From Eshraghiella sp051880035 (lineage in GTDB: Bacteria; Bacillota; Clostridia; Lachnospirales; Lachnospiraceae), in NCBI GenBank assembly GCA_051880035.1, contig JBJENE010000001.1, forward strand, positions 16,100 through 80,099: a stretch of DNA of 64,000 bases, given 5' to 3'. The notes beneath the pieces were generated by a model. The model ran no database searches. It worked only from the letters and a program-made list of their open reading frames with translations, and was not told where the DNA came from. Within the stretch, counting starts at the first letter, position 1, and every line of letters begins with the position of its first letter. Shown here in pieces: positions 1 to 8,701 of this stretch. Both the position numbers and the translations under genes were made by a program.

Positions 1-1110
1 ACCCGTGTGTCCGTTAATTATGACCATCTGGTTGAAAATCTTAACATCGGAGACAGAATCCTGGTTAATAACGGTCTTGTTATTTTTGAAGTTACAGAGA
101 TAAAGGGCAATGATGCCGTATGCAAGGTAATCGCAGGCGGCGAGCTTTCTGACCGCAAGAGCATGAATTTCCCTAATAAGGTTATGAATCATGCATATCT
201 GAGTGACCAGGATAAAGACGATTTGCTTTTTGGTATTAAGAATGATGTGGATTTTGTGGCTGCATCTTTTGTGTCATGTAAAAAAGATGTGGAGGACTTA
301 AGGACTTTTCTGGATTCCAACGGAGGACAGGAAATTGATATTATAGCCAAGATAGAAAACCGTTCAGGTGTTGAAAATATCGAAGAAATATGTGAGATAG
401 CAGACGGTATTATGATTGCCAGAGGTGATCTGGGGGTTGAAATCCCGTCAATGGAAGTTCCGTCAATACAGAAGTTCCTTATTAACAAGTGCCGTCTTTT
501 GGGTACAAGAGTTATTACAGCCACTGAAATGCTGGAATCCATGATTCATAATCCAAGGCCTACAAGAGCCGAGCTTTCAGATGTGGCCAATGCCGTATAT
601 GACGGTTCATCCGCAATTATGCTGTCCGGCGAAACCGCCGCAGGAAAATATCCGGTGGCAGCAGTCAGAAACATGGCGGAAATAGCTGAGTATACGGAAA
701 AACAGGTACAGTATATTAAGAAATTCAAAACCACTGAATTTGTTATCAATACCAATCTGGATGCAATTTCCCACTCTACCTGTTCAATGGCCATTGATGT
801 AAAGGCTAAATGTATTGTGGTAAGTTCAATAAGCGGCAAAACAGCCAGAATGGTAAGCCGTTTCAGATGTCCGGTGGACATTATCGGAATGACCACTTCC
901 GAAAAAGTATGGCGTAAGCTGAATTTAAGCTGGGGTGTTACTCCTGTTATGTGTGAAGAGTTTACTTCAATAGAAGTTATGTTTTATTATGCCCTTAATC
1001 AGGCCAAAAGTGTATTCGACCTTAAAAAAGGAGACAATGTTGTTTTAACAGGCGGTCAGATTAACGGTCAGACCGGAAATACCAATATCATTAAAGTCGA
1101 AAAAATATAA
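1..1110 (+). CDS. pyk: Pyruvate kinase, 5'-truncated by window edge
   Basis: Pyruvate kinase transfers phosphate from phosphoenolpyruvate to ADP in the last ATP-yielding step of glycolysis, in the cytoplasm. The frame is open from base 1, so the GTG at 7 is not a credible start; roughly the first 110 residues of a normal protein of about 475 are missing upstream. Visible parts are the end of the B domain, the active-site signature IIAKIEN (catalytic Lys at residue 115 counted from the GTG), the following GIMIARGDLGVEIP segment, the TATEMLESM loop, and the C-terminal domain ending in the usual TGNTNIIKV. The B-domain exit reads AGGELSDRKSMNFP, a mild departure from the common GGxLxxxKGVNLPG form. 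No extra C-terminal PEP-utiliser domain is present. The M20 gene follows after 62 bases on the same strand. Confidence 0.95.
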   Translation, partial: TRVSVNYDHLVENLNIGDRILVNNGLVIFEVTEIKGNDAVCKVIAGGELSDRKSMNFPNKVMNHAYLSDQDKDDLLFGIKNDVDFVAASFVSCKKDVEDLRTFLDSNGGQEIDIIAKIENRSGVENIEEICEIADGIMIARGDLGVEIPSMEVPSIQKFLINKCRLLGTRVITATEMLESMIHNPRPTRAELSDVANAVYDGSSAIMLSGETAAGKYPVAAVRNMAEIAEYTEKQVQYIKKFKTTEFVINTNLDAISHSTCSMAIDVKAKCIVVSSISGKTARMVSRFRCPVDIIGMTTSEKVWRKLNLSWGVTPVMCEEFTSIEVMFYYALNQAKSVFDLKKGDNVVLTGGQINGQTGNTNIIKVEKI

Positions 1111-1172
1111 TTTTTTCCAACATGTTTCAATTGTCGGAGTCTGTACATAATATTTTTAATAGGAGCATAATT

Positions 1173-2390
1173 ATGGAAAGTGAAAAAATATTACAGGAAG
1201 CTAAAGAATTAAAGGATTATCTGGTGAAAATACGGCGTACACTCCATGCTGCACCTGAAACCGGATTCTCCCTGGATAATACCAAAAAGCTCGTTACAAA
1301 AGAACTTCAGGCAATGGGATATGAGACAAAAAGCTGCGGAAAATGCGGAATAACGGCGCTTGTCGGCAATAAGGACAAAGAATCCGACAGGGTATTTTTA
1401 ATCCGCAGCGACATGGATGCACTTCCGATTAAAGAAGAAACAGGAATAGATTTCGCCTCCGATAACGGAAATATGCATGCATGCGGACATGATTTTCATA
1501 CCACAATGCTTCTTGGAGCAGCGAAACTTCTTAAACTTCATGAGTCTGAAATAAACGGCAGGATAAAGCTTATGTTCCAGCCTGCGGAAGAAATTTTTCA
1601 AGGTTCACAGGATATGATAGATAACGGAATTCTCGAAAATCCTAAAGTAGATGCGGGTATGATGATTCATGTTATGGTAGGAATGCCAATGCCTGTGGGA
1701 ACTGCTGTTATAGCATCGGAGGGCGTAAGTGCTCCGGCTGCGGATTATTTTGAAATAAAGGTACAGGGATTGGGCTGCCACGGTTCCATGCCTAATACGG
1801 GCGTTGATCCAATGATTATTGCCGCTCATATTCTTCTGGGACTTCAGGAAATTCAGACCAGGGAATTGTCAATTCAGGACAAGGTTGTGGTTACCGTAGG
1901 AAATATTTACGGAGGAAATGCATCAAATGTTATTCCTGATATGGTTACCCTTGCAGGAACAATAAGATGTTTTGATGAAGATGTAAGGGCTTTGGTAAAA
2001 AAGCGTATGGAAGAAATTTCTTCCGGTATCGCATCCACATTCAGAGGCAAGGCATGGGTTGAATTCGGAAGCGGATGTCCAACGCTTGTAAACGACGGAA
2101 GCGTTTCGTCATGTGTGGCCGATTCCTGTAAAGAACTTCTGGGAGATAAGGGAGCCTTTACCGCAGCAGAATTAAGTAAAGGCAGTGCCTCATCCCAGTC
2201 GGGAGGAGCGGAAGATTTTGCGTATATAAGCCATAAAATTCCTACTGCAATGGTGGCACTGGCAGCAGGAGGACCTAAAGAAGGCTGCACCTTCCCGCTT
2301 CATCATCCGAAGGTCCGCTTTGATGAAGAAGCACTTTGTTATGGCGCGGCAATATATGCTTATTCTGCGATAAAGTGGCTTGAGCAGTAA
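1173..2390 (+). CDS. M20-family metallopeptidase / amidohydrolase
   Basis: This is a 405-residue M20D-type hydrolase of the N-acyl-amino-acid, hippurate or IAA-amino-acid amidohydrolase group, cytoplasmic and metal dependent. Visible motifs are RSDMDALP (residues 78-84), HACGHD with the ligands Cys104 and His106, MFQPAEE with Glu139/Glu140, the dimerisation-domain GCHGSMP, and a late HHPKVRFDEEAL that supplies the last His ligand. I chose ATG 1173 because AGGAG at 1161-1165 sits seven bases upstream; an earlier in-frame ATG at 1122 has no ribosome site and would add 17 non-conserved residues. The substrate cannot be read from sequence. The nearest relatives cleave N-acetyl or N-aminoacyl amino acids, so salvage of acylated amino acids is the simplest guess. 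Confidence 0.9.
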   Translation: MESEKILQEAKELKDYLVKIRRTLHAAPETGFSLDNTKKLVTKELQAMGYETKSCGKCGITALVGNKDKESDRVFLIRSDMDALPIKEETGIDFASDNGNMHACGHDFHTTMLLGAAKLLKLHESEINGRIKLMFQPAEEIFQGSQDMIDNGILENPKVDAGMMIHVMVGMPMPVGTAVIASEGVSAPAADYFEIKVQGLGCHGSMPNTGVDPMIIAAHILLGLQEIQTRELSIQDKVVVTVGNIYGGNASNVIPDMVTLAGTIRCFDEDVRALVKKRMEEISSGIASTFRGKAWVEFGSGCPTLVNDGSVSSCVADSCKELLGDKGAFTAAELSKGSASSQSGGAEDFAYISHKIPTAMVALAAGGPKEGCTFPLHHPKVRFDEEALCYGAAIYAYSAIKWLEQ

Positions 2391-2413
2391 TTCAGTCTAA
2401 AATGTTGAATTTT

Positions 2414-2452
2414 TTCTGCCCCTCAAAGTAGAAGCCCCGCTTTTGGGCAGAA
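2414..2452. other. Imperfect hairpin between convergent genes
   Basis: TTCTGCCC at 2414-2421 can pair with GGGCAGAA at 2445-2452 across a 23-base loop that holds a second GC-rich patch. It lies between the convergent stops of the M20 gene and the lipoprotein nuclease. There is no U-tract after the stem on either strand, so termination is possible but not shown. Confidence 0.35.
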
Positions 2453-2509
2453 GATATTCTTAATATGTTACAAATTAAAAGAAAACCAAATCGTAAATAA
2501 TATCTTATA

Positions 2510-3598
2510 TTAAGGGTTACAGTTACCGCAAGGACTGTAACCTCTGTCTATAACTTCCTGCCGGCTTCCGGTAAAGTATTCTTTATTTTTTTCACTCATC
2601 CTGTCTACAGAATAACAATCAGGATAGTGAAACTTCTTTGTGTTAGTATTTAAAATATATGAAGTTGCCTGAGGAGCTTCGGTTTCAGGAACTGTTTCAA
2701 TGGCAGCTTCAGTTTCTTTGACTACAATTTCTGTTGCTTTTTCGGTTGGAGGTTCAATATATGAGCTGTCCCCGGTTGCATAATTTATATTAATTTCAGG
2801 TTGGGCGTTGTAGACAAAAACATTGAAAAAGATTCCATCTCCTTCATCCTCTATGGAATATCCTTCTATCTGTACGCCTGTTGCCAAAAGGTTGTTTCCT
2901 TCAAAGACAGGGGTAACTCTGTAAAGAACATGGTTGCCTGTTTCCTTGACATAGTCAGCCACCATATTTTCAAAAGGAAGCATGCCGTCAACATTCATAT
3001 AGCGGGTTCCGGTTATCAGATTCTTTTCGTTGGCATTTTCGCCACTTAACTGAAAGCCGATAAGATGGCAGCGGTTGTAAAGATATTTACCGTCAACGCA
3101 GTCATATTTAACAGTGTGCCAGCCTGTAGGCTTTACCTGACCGATGCTGCCTCTTTCCTCTGTAGGCATTAAGTCCTGACCGATACAGGCAATTGCAACA
3201 CCGCATCTTCCCAGGCTGTCAAGGTCGCTATAATATTCATAAGATGTTGTAGTATAATCTTTATCGCTAAAGTCAGGAACATTGCCATTGATTTCGATAT
3301 ATGCTTTACCTGAAAAGGCCGGGATGCCTGATGCAGAAACAGATTCATGCAGGATTGCCGGTGTGTATGTAACATCAGTTTTATTTGCTTCGGTCGGAGT
3401 TTCTGCCATGGCCTGATTTTCAGTCTCAGCAGGAGTCTCCTCCGGGATTTCGTAATCGGCCGTTGTTTCACTCTCAATACTCGCCACGCTGCTTTTTGAA
3501 GGAGTGAATGAATAGTCATCCGTCAAAAGGGTATCGCAACCTGTGAATAATAAGAAAACCGAAAGAAGCAGTGCAATTATTGAACTCTTTTTTTTCAT
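2510..3598 (-). CDS. DNA/RNA non-specific endonuclease lipoprotein with Cys-rich C-terminal tail
   Basis: This is a 362-residue predicted secreted nuclease. Residues 1-21 are a lipoprotein signal (lipobox LFTG-Cys21), followed by a Glu/Thr-rich linker (about 25-75). The nuclease core spans about 95-260 and carries NRCHLIG (175-181, candidate catalytic His178) and NEKNLITGTRYMN, as in EndA/Spd-like beta-beta-alpha metal nucleases; the usual DRGH is here NRCH. After a second Glu/Thr linker comes a short C-terminal module with one Cys, then CGNC just before the end, resembling the Ada-like zinc-binding tail often attached to Lachnospiraceae surface nucleases. The likely role is degrading extracellular DNA for nutrients. 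Its ATG overlaps the stop of the upstream gene (ATGA), so the two are translationally coupled. Confidence 0.85.
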   Translation of the reverse strand: MKKKSSIIALLLSVFLLFTGCDTLLTDDYSFTPSKSSVASIESETTADYEIPEETPAETENQAMAETPTEANKTDVTYTPAILHESVSASGIPAFSGKAYIEINGNVPDFSDKDYTTTSYEYYSDLDSLGRCGVAIACIGQDLMPTEERGSIGQVKPTGWHTVKYDCVDGKYLYNRCHLIGFQLSGENANEKNLITGTRYMNVDGMLPFENMVADYVKETGNHVLYRVTPVFEGNNLLATGVQIEGYSIEDEGDGIFFNVFVYNAQPEININYATGDSSYIEPPTEKATEIVVKETEAAIETVPETEAPQATSYILNTNTKKFHYPDCYSVDRMSEKNKEYFTGSRQEVIDRGYSPCGNCNP

Positions 3599-3999
3599 CG
3601 TTCAAAAATCTCCCTCGTAATTTTTTCGTGTGATTTACCTGCAAATTCATATATGGATTTTGATTTAAATCCGTAATCTGCCGGCTCAAAGTCAAGGCGC
3701 ATATCACTTGGATATGTTCTGTTCCACCAATAGATTATTATTCGATCAATTTTATCAATGTGTTCCTTTACAGAAACATTTTCAATCAGATAATAATTAT
3801 CATTGTTAAAATTATCAAGGGCAGCAATAACTTTATAAGGCAGTCCTGAAGCCGCCAGATATTTTTCACTAAACCCGGTTATGTATAATTCGCCCTGAAG
3901 ATAAGTTCTGATATCGTTAAGTACTTCCTCGTCACGGCTTAACCTTCTGTTATTAAATAACATACCTTTGTTATCGTCTAAAAAAAATATAACAGTCAT
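3595..3999 (-). CDS. Conserved hypothetical protein, 134 aa
   Basis: This small acidic cytoplasmic protein has no signal peptide and no membrane segment. It starts MTVIFFLDDNKGMLFNNRR and ends in a Ser-His-Glu-Lys-rich tail; a WWNRTYPSD motif lies near residue 93. I recognise the pattern from short Lachnospiraceae proteins that are sometimes labelled ribonuclease Z. That name is not supported, because no HxHxDH metal motif is present. It is the first gene of a two-gene unit with the lipoprotein nuclease and overlaps it by four bases. A function connected to the nuclease, such as immunity or folding, is only a guess from position. Confidence 0.75.
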   Translation of the reverse strand: MTVIFFLDDNKGMLFNNRRLSRDEEVLNDIRTYLQGELYITGFSEKYLAASGLPYKVIAALDNFNNDNYYLIENVSVKEHIDKIDRIIIYWWNRTYPSDMRLDFEPADYGFKSKSIYEFAGKSHEKITREIFER

Positions 4000-4081
4000 A
4001 AATTAATCACCCTGTTTAATATTATAGAACAGAAAAATAAAACTTTCATTAATTTTTTGACTTGTATGTAATATTTTAGGC

Positions 4082-4134
4082 AAAAAAAAGGATGTAAAAG
4101 AACTGTCATATTTTCTGAGCGTTCTTTTACATCC
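4082..4134 (-). terminator. Rho-independent terminator of the ABC operon
   Basis: A perfect 14-bp stem is formed by GGATGTAAAAGAAC (4090-4103) and GTTCTTTTACATCC (4121-4134) around a 17-base loop. The run of A at 4082-4089 becomes a U-tract in the minus-strand transcript. It lies just after the last permease gene. Confidence 0.9.
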
Positions 4135-4158
4135 CATATTCCTTTATTTAGTTAATAA

Positions 4159-5316
4159 TCAGGCATTTTTCTGCTGTCTTGCTTTACAAACCACAAGACC
4201 TATTATGTATATGGCCAGTGCAAAGAGAAGCTGTACTCCCATGGACTTCCATGCAAGGCTGCTTAATGAACCGTCAAAATACATAAGTTCGTCAACAACA
4301 TTTATATACCAGTATGTTGGCAGGCATTTTGATATCTGTACAATCTTGTCAGGAAGAAGTGCTCTTTCTACGAAAACACCGCACAGGAATGAAGTTGACA
4401 GACCGATTACATTGGACCACATGTTAAGCACAGGTGCTTTTTTACTTAACTGTGAGATTAAATATGTTATCGAAACTGATACTAAAAGATAACAAAGCAT
4501 GTTTATCATGCTGTAGAATCCTTTAATTGTAAAAAATTCCTTCCGGTATATCATTGAAGCAAGTACAAAAAAGATTGCAAAAATAATGGCTGAATATGTA
4601 ATCATGGCAAATGCCATTTCCATATTTCTTCTGCCCAGGCTTATACCGGCAATCTCGGTTCTTGCTTTGATGGCAGGACGGTTCCAGATAACCAGCATAA
4701 CTCCCATACTGTTAATTAATATGCAGACCATCATATAAGGAATGTATCTGAAAAAGAAATTCATTGCCGTAGGTTTTGCAAGCTCCTTTTCATTATCCGG
4801 AAAGGAAACATCTGCCTGAATGTGTGAAGTATCGGCTGCTAACTTTGATGCTTCCGAAAAATCATAACCTGCCGCTATGTAGTTTTGCATATTGCTCATA
4901 TAAGTTTCCACCTGGGAAGCCACAATGTAAGCGGAATTGGAATCCGGGCTTTCATAAGAAGTGAGGACTCCGTCCGTATTACCGGAGGATATATTTTTTT
5001 CAAAATCCTTTTCGATTACCAGGATATACTGGACGATATGGTAATACATTTCATCCGGCCATGTACTTTCATCTTCTCCGATGTCAACAATATTCTGTGT
5101 TTCGGAAAGATAGTCGGTAAGTGCACGGCTTTGTTCGCTGTTATCCCGGTCAATCACCGCAATATCAATTTTCTCTGCGGTAAATGTCTCCGCACTTTTG
5201 GAGTTAAGATTAATGTTTGCAAGAATAAATGATAAGGAAATATAAATTACAAGATAAATAATACCGGAGCTGATGTTGAGCAGGGCAATTTTTAAAAAGG
5301 TTTTATAGACTTGCAT
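4159..5316 (-). CDS. ABC-2 type exporter permease
   Basis: This 385-residue integral membrane protein is of the ABC-2 permease type. One N-terminal helix (about 9-30) is followed by a long extracytoplasmic region (about 35-185), and a cluster of about five helices lies between 190 and 380. This is the standard architecture of antibiotic and lipopeptide export permeases. A GGAGG site lies seven bases before the ATG, inside the end of the preceding permease gene, which it overlaps by 14 bases, indicating coupled translation. It is last in the ATPase-permease-permease operon and is followed by a strong terminator. The exported or expelled compound is not known; the arrangement resembles LnrN. 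Confidence 0.88.
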   Translation of the reverse strand: MQVYKTFLKIALLNISSGIIYLVIYISLSFILANINLNSKSAETFTAEKIDIAVIDRDNSEQSRALTDYLSETQNIVDIGEDESTWPDEMYYHIVQYILVIEKDFEKNISSGNTDGVLTSYESPDSNSAYIVASQVETYMSNMQNYIAAGYDFSEASKLAADTSHIQADVSFPDNEKELAKPTAMNFFFRYIPYMMVCILINSMGVMLVIWNRPAIKARTEIAGISLGRRNMEMAFAMITYSAIIFAIFFVLASMIYRKEFFTIKGFYSMINMLCYLLVSVSITYLISQLSKKAPVLNMWSNVIGLSTSFLCGVFVERALLPDKIVQISKCLPTYWYINVVDELMYFDGSLSSLAWKSMGVQLLFALAIYIIGLVVCKARQQKNA

Positions 5317-6442
5317 ATGTTTTCCTCCTTGTCATAATATATGAAAGCACAAAAAGTACAATTGCCCATACAGACAGCAGCGCCATGTTTTCAAAATACC
5401 GTTCATGGGTGTTGTATACCAGAAGCGAATAAAGGGCGTCCGAAATAAGTGCCGCAGGATTTATTTTATTTACTATCGGAGCGTTGTGCTGTATTCCTAT
5501 TTTGATGTATGTGGACATAAGTCCTGCAAGGAAAGCTCCCAGCAGCGAATAGGTAAGGAAAATACCAATCTGAAGAGCCTTTTTAAGCTTTGGAATTGAA
5601 CCTACAAAAAGTCCGGATAATATTCCCACCATGGAACCAAGCGCACATGTTAATGATATATATCCTATCTGGGAACCGATATTCACTCTCAGTACAAAAA
5701 TTATATAAAACAGTAAAATAATGATTACCAGAAGATGAATCGTAAATAATGCCAGGAATTCAGTAAAGATGAGTTTGGCACGGTTAACCGGTGCAATGCA
5801 CTTTCTGAGTCCTTCGGATGAAGTATCGGCTTTAAGCTGTCTGGCACATTTAAGTCCCAGGAATCCTCCGTATAAAAGAGTCATCGCAATCAGCGCATAG
5901 TAGTAGGATGCCATGGAATCCACTTCTTTATCTATAAGTGATTTTTCATTAATATACTGTGTGGAATCGCTAAGTTTTTCCAATACTGTTTCAAGTTTAT
6001 CAGGATGATTGGAAGCTATATTTTTAATCATGGATTCCTGCTGCAGATATTGACTTAAAAAGCTCTGGACAGCTGTCTGGTTAATGCCTTCTTCTTTTAC
6101 GGTAAGACTTATTGTATCATTTACGGTAATAACTGCATCTACTTTTTTGTCAGAAAGAAGTTCTTTGGCATGAGCTTCATCTGCCTCGGTCAGGATAAGA
6201 AAAGCATCACCCTGTGAGTCATCGGAGGCTGTTTCGTTAAGTACTTGTGAAAAAGTTTCATTTTCTTTCTCATAGACTACGGCAACCGGAATTGAATGAA
6301 AGATAAATTCTTTGTCATTAATTGCTGATAATGCGGCTGCAAAACATGTGCACATAAGAATAGGGAAAATGGCAAGCCAGAATATCTCTTCCTTACTGCG
6401 AATCATGGATTTAAACCGATATTTGTATATGTGCCAGAACAT
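5303..6442 (-). CDS. ABC-2 type exporter permease
   Basis: This is a 379-residue paralogue-like partner of the following permease with the same layout: one N-terminal helix (about 20-40), a large extracellular loop to about residue 175, then five to six helices ending in a basic tail. GGAGG lies seven bases before the ATG. It is separated by 12 bases from the ATPase gene upstream and overlaps the next permease by 14 bases. The two permeases probably form a heterodimer driven by one ATPase homodimer. Family knowledge of ABC-2 exporters with divergent NarL-type regulators suggests drug or lipopeptide resistance; the sequence itself gives no substrate. Confidence 0.88.
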   Translation of the reverse strand: MFWHIYKYRFKSMIRSKEEIFWLAIFPILMCTCFAAALSAINDKEFIFHSIPVAVVYEKENETFSQVLNETASDDSQGDAFLILTEADEAHAKELLSDKKVDAVITVNDTISLTVKEEGINQTAVQSFLSQYLQQESMIKNIASNHPDKLETVLEKLSDSTQYINEKSLIDKEVDSMASYYYALIAMTLLYGGFLGLKCARQLKADTSSEGLRKCIAPVNRAKLIFTEFLALFTIHLLVIIILLFYIIFVLRVNIGSQIGYISLTCALGSMVGILSGLFVGSIPKLKKALQIGIFLTYSLLGAFLAGLMSTYIKIGIQHNAPIVNKINPAALISDALYSLLVYNTHERYFENMALLSVWAIVLFVLSYIMTRRKTYASL

Positions 6443-6454
6443 ATATACACCTCC

Positions 6455-7396
6455 TTAGTCCCTAAGCTCTTTGCCGGTAATCTCAAGAAATACATCATTA
6501 AGTGTCGGAAGTTCAGAGTGAACATGACCGAACGATAAATCCTTTTCCTTAAGATAGTCAAGCACACGCATGAGATTATGTCTGCCGCCGTTGTAGGAAA
6601 GTACAAGCTCACTGCCGTCATAGCTGCAATTGCAGACATGAGGAAATGCCTTTAATTCATTAAGGTGTTCTTCATCCAAATCCAGAATATGTATCTTGAT
6701 TTTTTCTGAATTGCCGATTAACTGTTTTAATTCATCCTTGGTGCCGAGAGCAATATTTTTACCCTTATCCATAATGGCAATTCGGGAACAAATCTGCTCT
6801 ACCTCTTCCATGTAGTGGGAGGTATATATGATGGTTGCACCCTTTTTATTAAGCTCCACAATACCTTCAAGAATTTTGTTACGGCTCTGAGGGTCAACTG
6901 CAACGGTTGGTTCATCCATAATGATAAGTTCAGGTTTGTGGGCAATTCCGCAGGCAATGTTAAGTCTTCTTAAAAGACCTCCGGACAACTTTTTAGGACG
7001 GAATTTAACATAATCCTCAAGGCCGGTAAACTCAATGGCTTCATTTACATATTGTTTTCTTGTGGCCTTGTCTTTGATATACAGACCGCAGAAATAATCG
7101 ATATTTTCATATACGGAAAGTTCATCAAATACGGCAACGTTCTGCATTACAACACCGATTTTGGATTTGATGTCATAGCTTGTAGGCTTCATTTCTTTGC
7201 CGAAGATTTCTATACTTCCCTTATCATATGTAAGGAGTGATAACATACAGTTAATTGTTGTGGTCTTTCCGGAACCGTTGGGACCGAGAAGTCTGAAGAT
7301 TTCGCCTTTTTGAATCTCAAGATTAAAATGGTCAAGGGCAATAAGCTCTTTGTACCGCTTTACAAGGTTTTCGATTTTTACTACAGGTTCGTTCAT
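6455..7396 (-). CDS. ABC transporter ATP-binding protein (LnrL-like)
   Basis: This 313-residue ATPase powers the two ABC-2 permeases downstream. Walker A is GPNGSGKT (38-45), the Q-loop is GVVMQN (81-86), Walker B is LIIMDEP (157-163) and the H-loop His is 194. The signature motif reads LSGGLLRRL (137-145) instead of LSGGQ, a substitution that is tolerated in some antibiotic-export ATPases. The C-terminal 90 residues form the extension typical of the DrrA/CcmA-like subgroup. A GAGGG site precedes the ATG. Transcription diverges from the sensor kinase gene, and the shared 129-bp region holds an inverted repeat that is a likely response-regulator site. Confidence 0.92.
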   Translation of the reverse strand: MNEPVVKIENLVKRYKELIALDHFNLEIQKGEIFRLLGPNGSGKTTTINCMLSLLTYDKGSIEIFGKEMKPTSYDIKSKIGVVMQNVAVFDELSVYENIDYFCGLYIKDKATRKQYVNEAIEFTGLEDYVKFRPKKLSGGLLRRLNIACGIAHKPELIIMDEPTVAVDPQSRNKILEGIVELNKKGATIIYTSHYMEEVEQICSRIAIMDKGKNIALGTKDELKQLIGNSEKIKIHILDLDEEHLNELKAFPHVCNCSYDGSELVLSYNGGRHNLMRVLDYLKEKDLSFGHVHSELPTLNDVFLEITGKELRD

Positions 7397-7428
7397 AGAT
7401 ATCCCTCTTTCTCATTATTCTTGCGCTC

Positions 7429-7434
7429 ATTATA
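7429..7434 (-). promoter_or_regulatory. -10 element of ABC operon, no recognisable -35
   Basis: The minus strand reads TATAAT about 33 bases before the ATPase start. The position 17 bases further upstream has no TTGACA-like hexamer. The nearby inverted repeat centred about 45 bases upstream of this box suggests activator-dependent transcription by the adjacent response regulator (inference). Confidence 0.5.
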
Positions 7435-7465
7435 GCATGGGCGGAATCGGGAGAGTAGTGTTGCT

Positions 7466-7493
7466 TGTCATAAAAAAATATGACATTTGTCAT
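7466..7493. promoter_or_regulatory. Inverted-repeat operator, probable response-regulator site
   Basis: TGTCATA (7466-7472) and TATGACA (7479-7485) form a perfect 7-bp inverted repeat around six A residues. A third half-site, TGTCAT, follows at 7488-7493. The repeat lies between the divergent ABC and two-component genes and overlaps the -35 position of the kinase promoter. NarL-type regulators bind such paired 7-mers. Confidence 0.55.
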
Positions 7494-7507
7494 TTTTATG
7501 GTATACT
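7480..7507 (+). promoter_or_regulatory. Putative promoter of the two-component genes
   Basis: ATGACA (7480-7485) lies 16 bases before TATACT (7502-7507). The implied start is close to the AAGGAG site at 7515-7520, giving a very short leader. Confidence 0.5.
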
Positions 7508-7525
7508 TTATGAAAAGGAGAAATT

Positions 7526-8701
7526 ATGAACCGAATTATTGATAGAATATTACTCCTGCTTCTGGCACTGATTAGTATTGCCGGAGTTTCCGGAGATAAA
7601 ATAATATATACCGTTTTATCCGGGATAATATACACCGGATTAAGTTACTGTTATTATGACAGACCGTATGTGCACCGCGGATTATGTATCGGTATGTGTC
7701 TGATGATTTTATGGAATGATTTGTTTACACCGCTTTTGGTTTCTGTCATATATGAAAGCGTAAGTAAACTTTCTGACAGCATTGTCCTAAAGAAAAAAGG
7801 CGGAAACAATAAGGATTTATGGGAAATTTTTGCTGCTTTGATAACAGTGGCCCTGTACATACTGCTTTATTGCGCCGTAGGGCACAGATACATTATGGAA
7901 AAAATGTTAGGGCAGATAATATATTTTATCCTGTTTGTTGTATCATGTGTGGCGGCAGTGTACATTGCATACATTTCCGGAAGCCATACAATTTACCGTA
8001 AAGAGAATCTGAGACTCCGTGACGATTATGAGGAATACAGACAGGTAATGCTTCAGAAAAACAGGCTTATGATAAAACAGCAGGACAGCGAAATTGCCAT
8101 GGCAACCCTTAAAGAGCGTAACCGTATAGCAAGAGAAATTCACGATAATGTGGGACATCTTTTAAGCAGAAGTATTCTTCAGATGGGAGCGCTGATGGCG
8201 GTATATAAAGATGAACCGATTAATTCCATGCTTAAAGATGTGAATGCCACACTCAATGAATCAATGACAAGCATTAGAAACAGCGTACATAATCTGCATA
8301 ATGAATCCATTGACCTGGAAAGGACGTTAAGAGACATAATTGAAAATTACAGGGAATACGAAGTGGTTTTTGATTATGAGATAAAGACAGATATGGGGCG
8401 GGAAATTAAGTACGCAATTATATCCATTTTTACGGAGGCGTTTCATAATATTAAGAAACATTCTGATGCGGATAAAGTCGAAATTCTTCTAAGAGAGCAT
8501 CCGGGTTTTTACCAGATGATAATTAGGGATAACGGTAAAAAAATACAGCAAAAAACACATAACAGCGGAATAGGTTTACATAATATGGAATCCAGAATTA
8601 ATGAATTAAAAGGTCATATCTTTTTCTCTTCAGACAACGGATTCAGAATATTCATAACCATTCCGAAGAAAGAGGTCCAAAATGAGAGTAGTAATAGTTG
8701 A
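7526..8701 (+). CDS. Sensor histidine kinase, HisKA_3 / NarL type
   Basis: This 391-residue membrane sensor has four to five hydrophobic segments (about 5-24, 26-44, 52-75, 100-119, 130-152) with almost no extracellular loop, which suggests sensing within the membrane. A short coiled linker leads to the dimerisation box with phospho-acceptor His206 in EIHDNVGH. The HATPase domain carries EAFHNIKKH (N-box), RDNGK (G1) and GIGLHNMESR (G2). It overlaps the response regulator by 20 bases, so the pair is co-translated. The divergent ABC exporter is the probable target, as in LnrJK-LnrLMN and similar membrane-damage response modules. Confidence 0.92.
   Translation: MNRIIDRILLLLLALISIAGVSGDKIIYTVLSGIIYTGLSYCYYDRPYVHRGLCIGMCLMILWNDLFTPLLVSVIYESVSKLSDSIVLKKKGGNNKDLWEIFAALITVALYILLYCAVGHRYIMEKMLGQIIYFILFVVSCVAAVYIAYISGSHTIYRKENLRLRDDYEEYRQVMLQKNRLMIKQQDSEIAMATLKERNRIAREIHDNVGHLLSRSILQMGALMAVYKDEPINSMLKDVNATLNESMTSIRNSVHNLHNESIDLERTLRDIIENYREYEVVFDYEIKTDMGREIKYAIISIFTEAFHNIKKHSDADKVEILLREHPGFYQMIIRDNGKKIQQKTHNSGIGLHNMESRINELKGHIFFSSDNGFRIFITIPKKEVQNESSNS

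Noticed and set aside
1122..1172. Longer N-terminus of the M20 protein
   Set aside because: No ribosome site precedes ATG 1122 and the extra residues are not typical of the family.
3595..3999. Ribonuclease Z annotation for the 134-aa protein
   Set aside because: No HxHxDH or other metallo-beta-lactamase motif is present.
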